55,209 nt of DNA from Branchiostoma floridae. Taxonomy: Eukaryota > Chordata > Leptocardii > Amphioxiformes > Branchiostomatidae. Positions within the stretch are counted from its first letter, which is position 1; every line of letters begins with the position of its first letter. The translations under genes were made by a program, and so were the position numbers. This document shows, in pieces, positions 55,031-55,209 of the stretch. The DNA is taken from contig NC_049980.1 in assembly GCF_000003815.2 (NCBI RefSeq), positions 29,155,494-29,210,702 of the forward strand, in the 5' to 3' direction. Under the pieces are notes generated by a model. It saw only the letters and a program-made list of their open reading frames with translations, did not search any database and was not told the DNA's origin.

Positions 55031-55209
55031 ACGCGGGATAGATTCTATGCAAATTTCCGATTTGCCCCTGGTGGAGGTCGTACATCCGGGTACGCGGATC
55101 CATAGGTCGCGAAACGTAGCGCGGGAAACGAAACCCTCACAAGGCTACGCCACGCCAGACAGTGTGCTCGATTTTTTCTAATAGTGATGTCTTCCAAGAC
55201 AAGAACGCG

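Larger units (their letters stand above)
52093..55209. other. Right end, no recognised protein gene
   Basis: GT-rich tract, hairpin (53085), tRNA-like sequence (53754-53823), SINE-like head and a MITE at the right edge. Frames of 90-143 codons at 52895-53285 and 53925-54427 have no recognisable motif and overlap on both strands, so I treat them as chance. Confidence 0.5.

Overview
The window is animal nuclear DNA. Genes are split by GT-AG introns, the domains are metazoan, and introns and spacers are crowded with short inverted-repeat transposons, LINE tails, microsatellites and minisatellites. Gene content and repeat style suggest a cephalochordate (amphioxus, Branchiostoma), but that is inference without a database search. 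One 100-base run of N (45694-45793) marks an assembly gap.

Left and centre (1-33.4 kb): a cluster of four acid-sensing/bile-acid-sensitive type DEG/ENaC sodium-channel genes. One lies on the minus strand and runs off the left edge (exons 1-3 at 2257-596). Three follow on the plus strand: A (4703-12048), B (14205-21548) and C (25719-33399). A and B each rebuild to 464 codons over 11 exons with the same intron phases and are near-identical in several exons. C rebuilds to 510 codons over 13 exons and is more diverged, with an extra intron and an extra first exon. All three complete genes show the N-terminal HG motif, first membrane segment, FPAVT-CNFN post-membrane motif, cysteine-rich ectodomain and GAS selectivity filter. 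Exon 7 of A and B is followed by a minisatellite made from the end of that exon plus its splice donor (20 extra copies in A, 2 in B).

Middle (33.4-37 kb): repeat-rich spacer with a perfect 35-bp palindrome, a TA-flanked mariner-type element that keeps a transposase N-terminus remnant, and several fold-back elements.

Right centre (37.0-47.2 kb, minus strand): one 12-exon gene encoding a 581-residue mosaic protein. Its order is signal peptide, four ShKT domains, two EGF domains (the second calcium-binding type), two kringles, one Ly6/uPAR domain and a GPI-anchor tail. All internal domain exons are phase 1-1. I know of no described protein with this order, and it joins urokinase-like (EGF-kringle) and urokinase-receptor-like (Ly6/uPAR) modules in one chain. 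This is the most interesting object here.

Right end (47.2-55.2 kb): mostly repeats. There is a LINE reverse-transcriptase C-terminal fragment (minus), the C-terminal exon of a TIR-domain protein (minus) with a frameshifted, probably dead upstream TIR exon, an array of degenerate 'AACTCGAGAA' repeats, and a tRNA-like sequence. No complete gene was recognised there.

All gene models are spliced by eye from conserved motifs and phase-compatible GT/AG sites. No transcript data were available.
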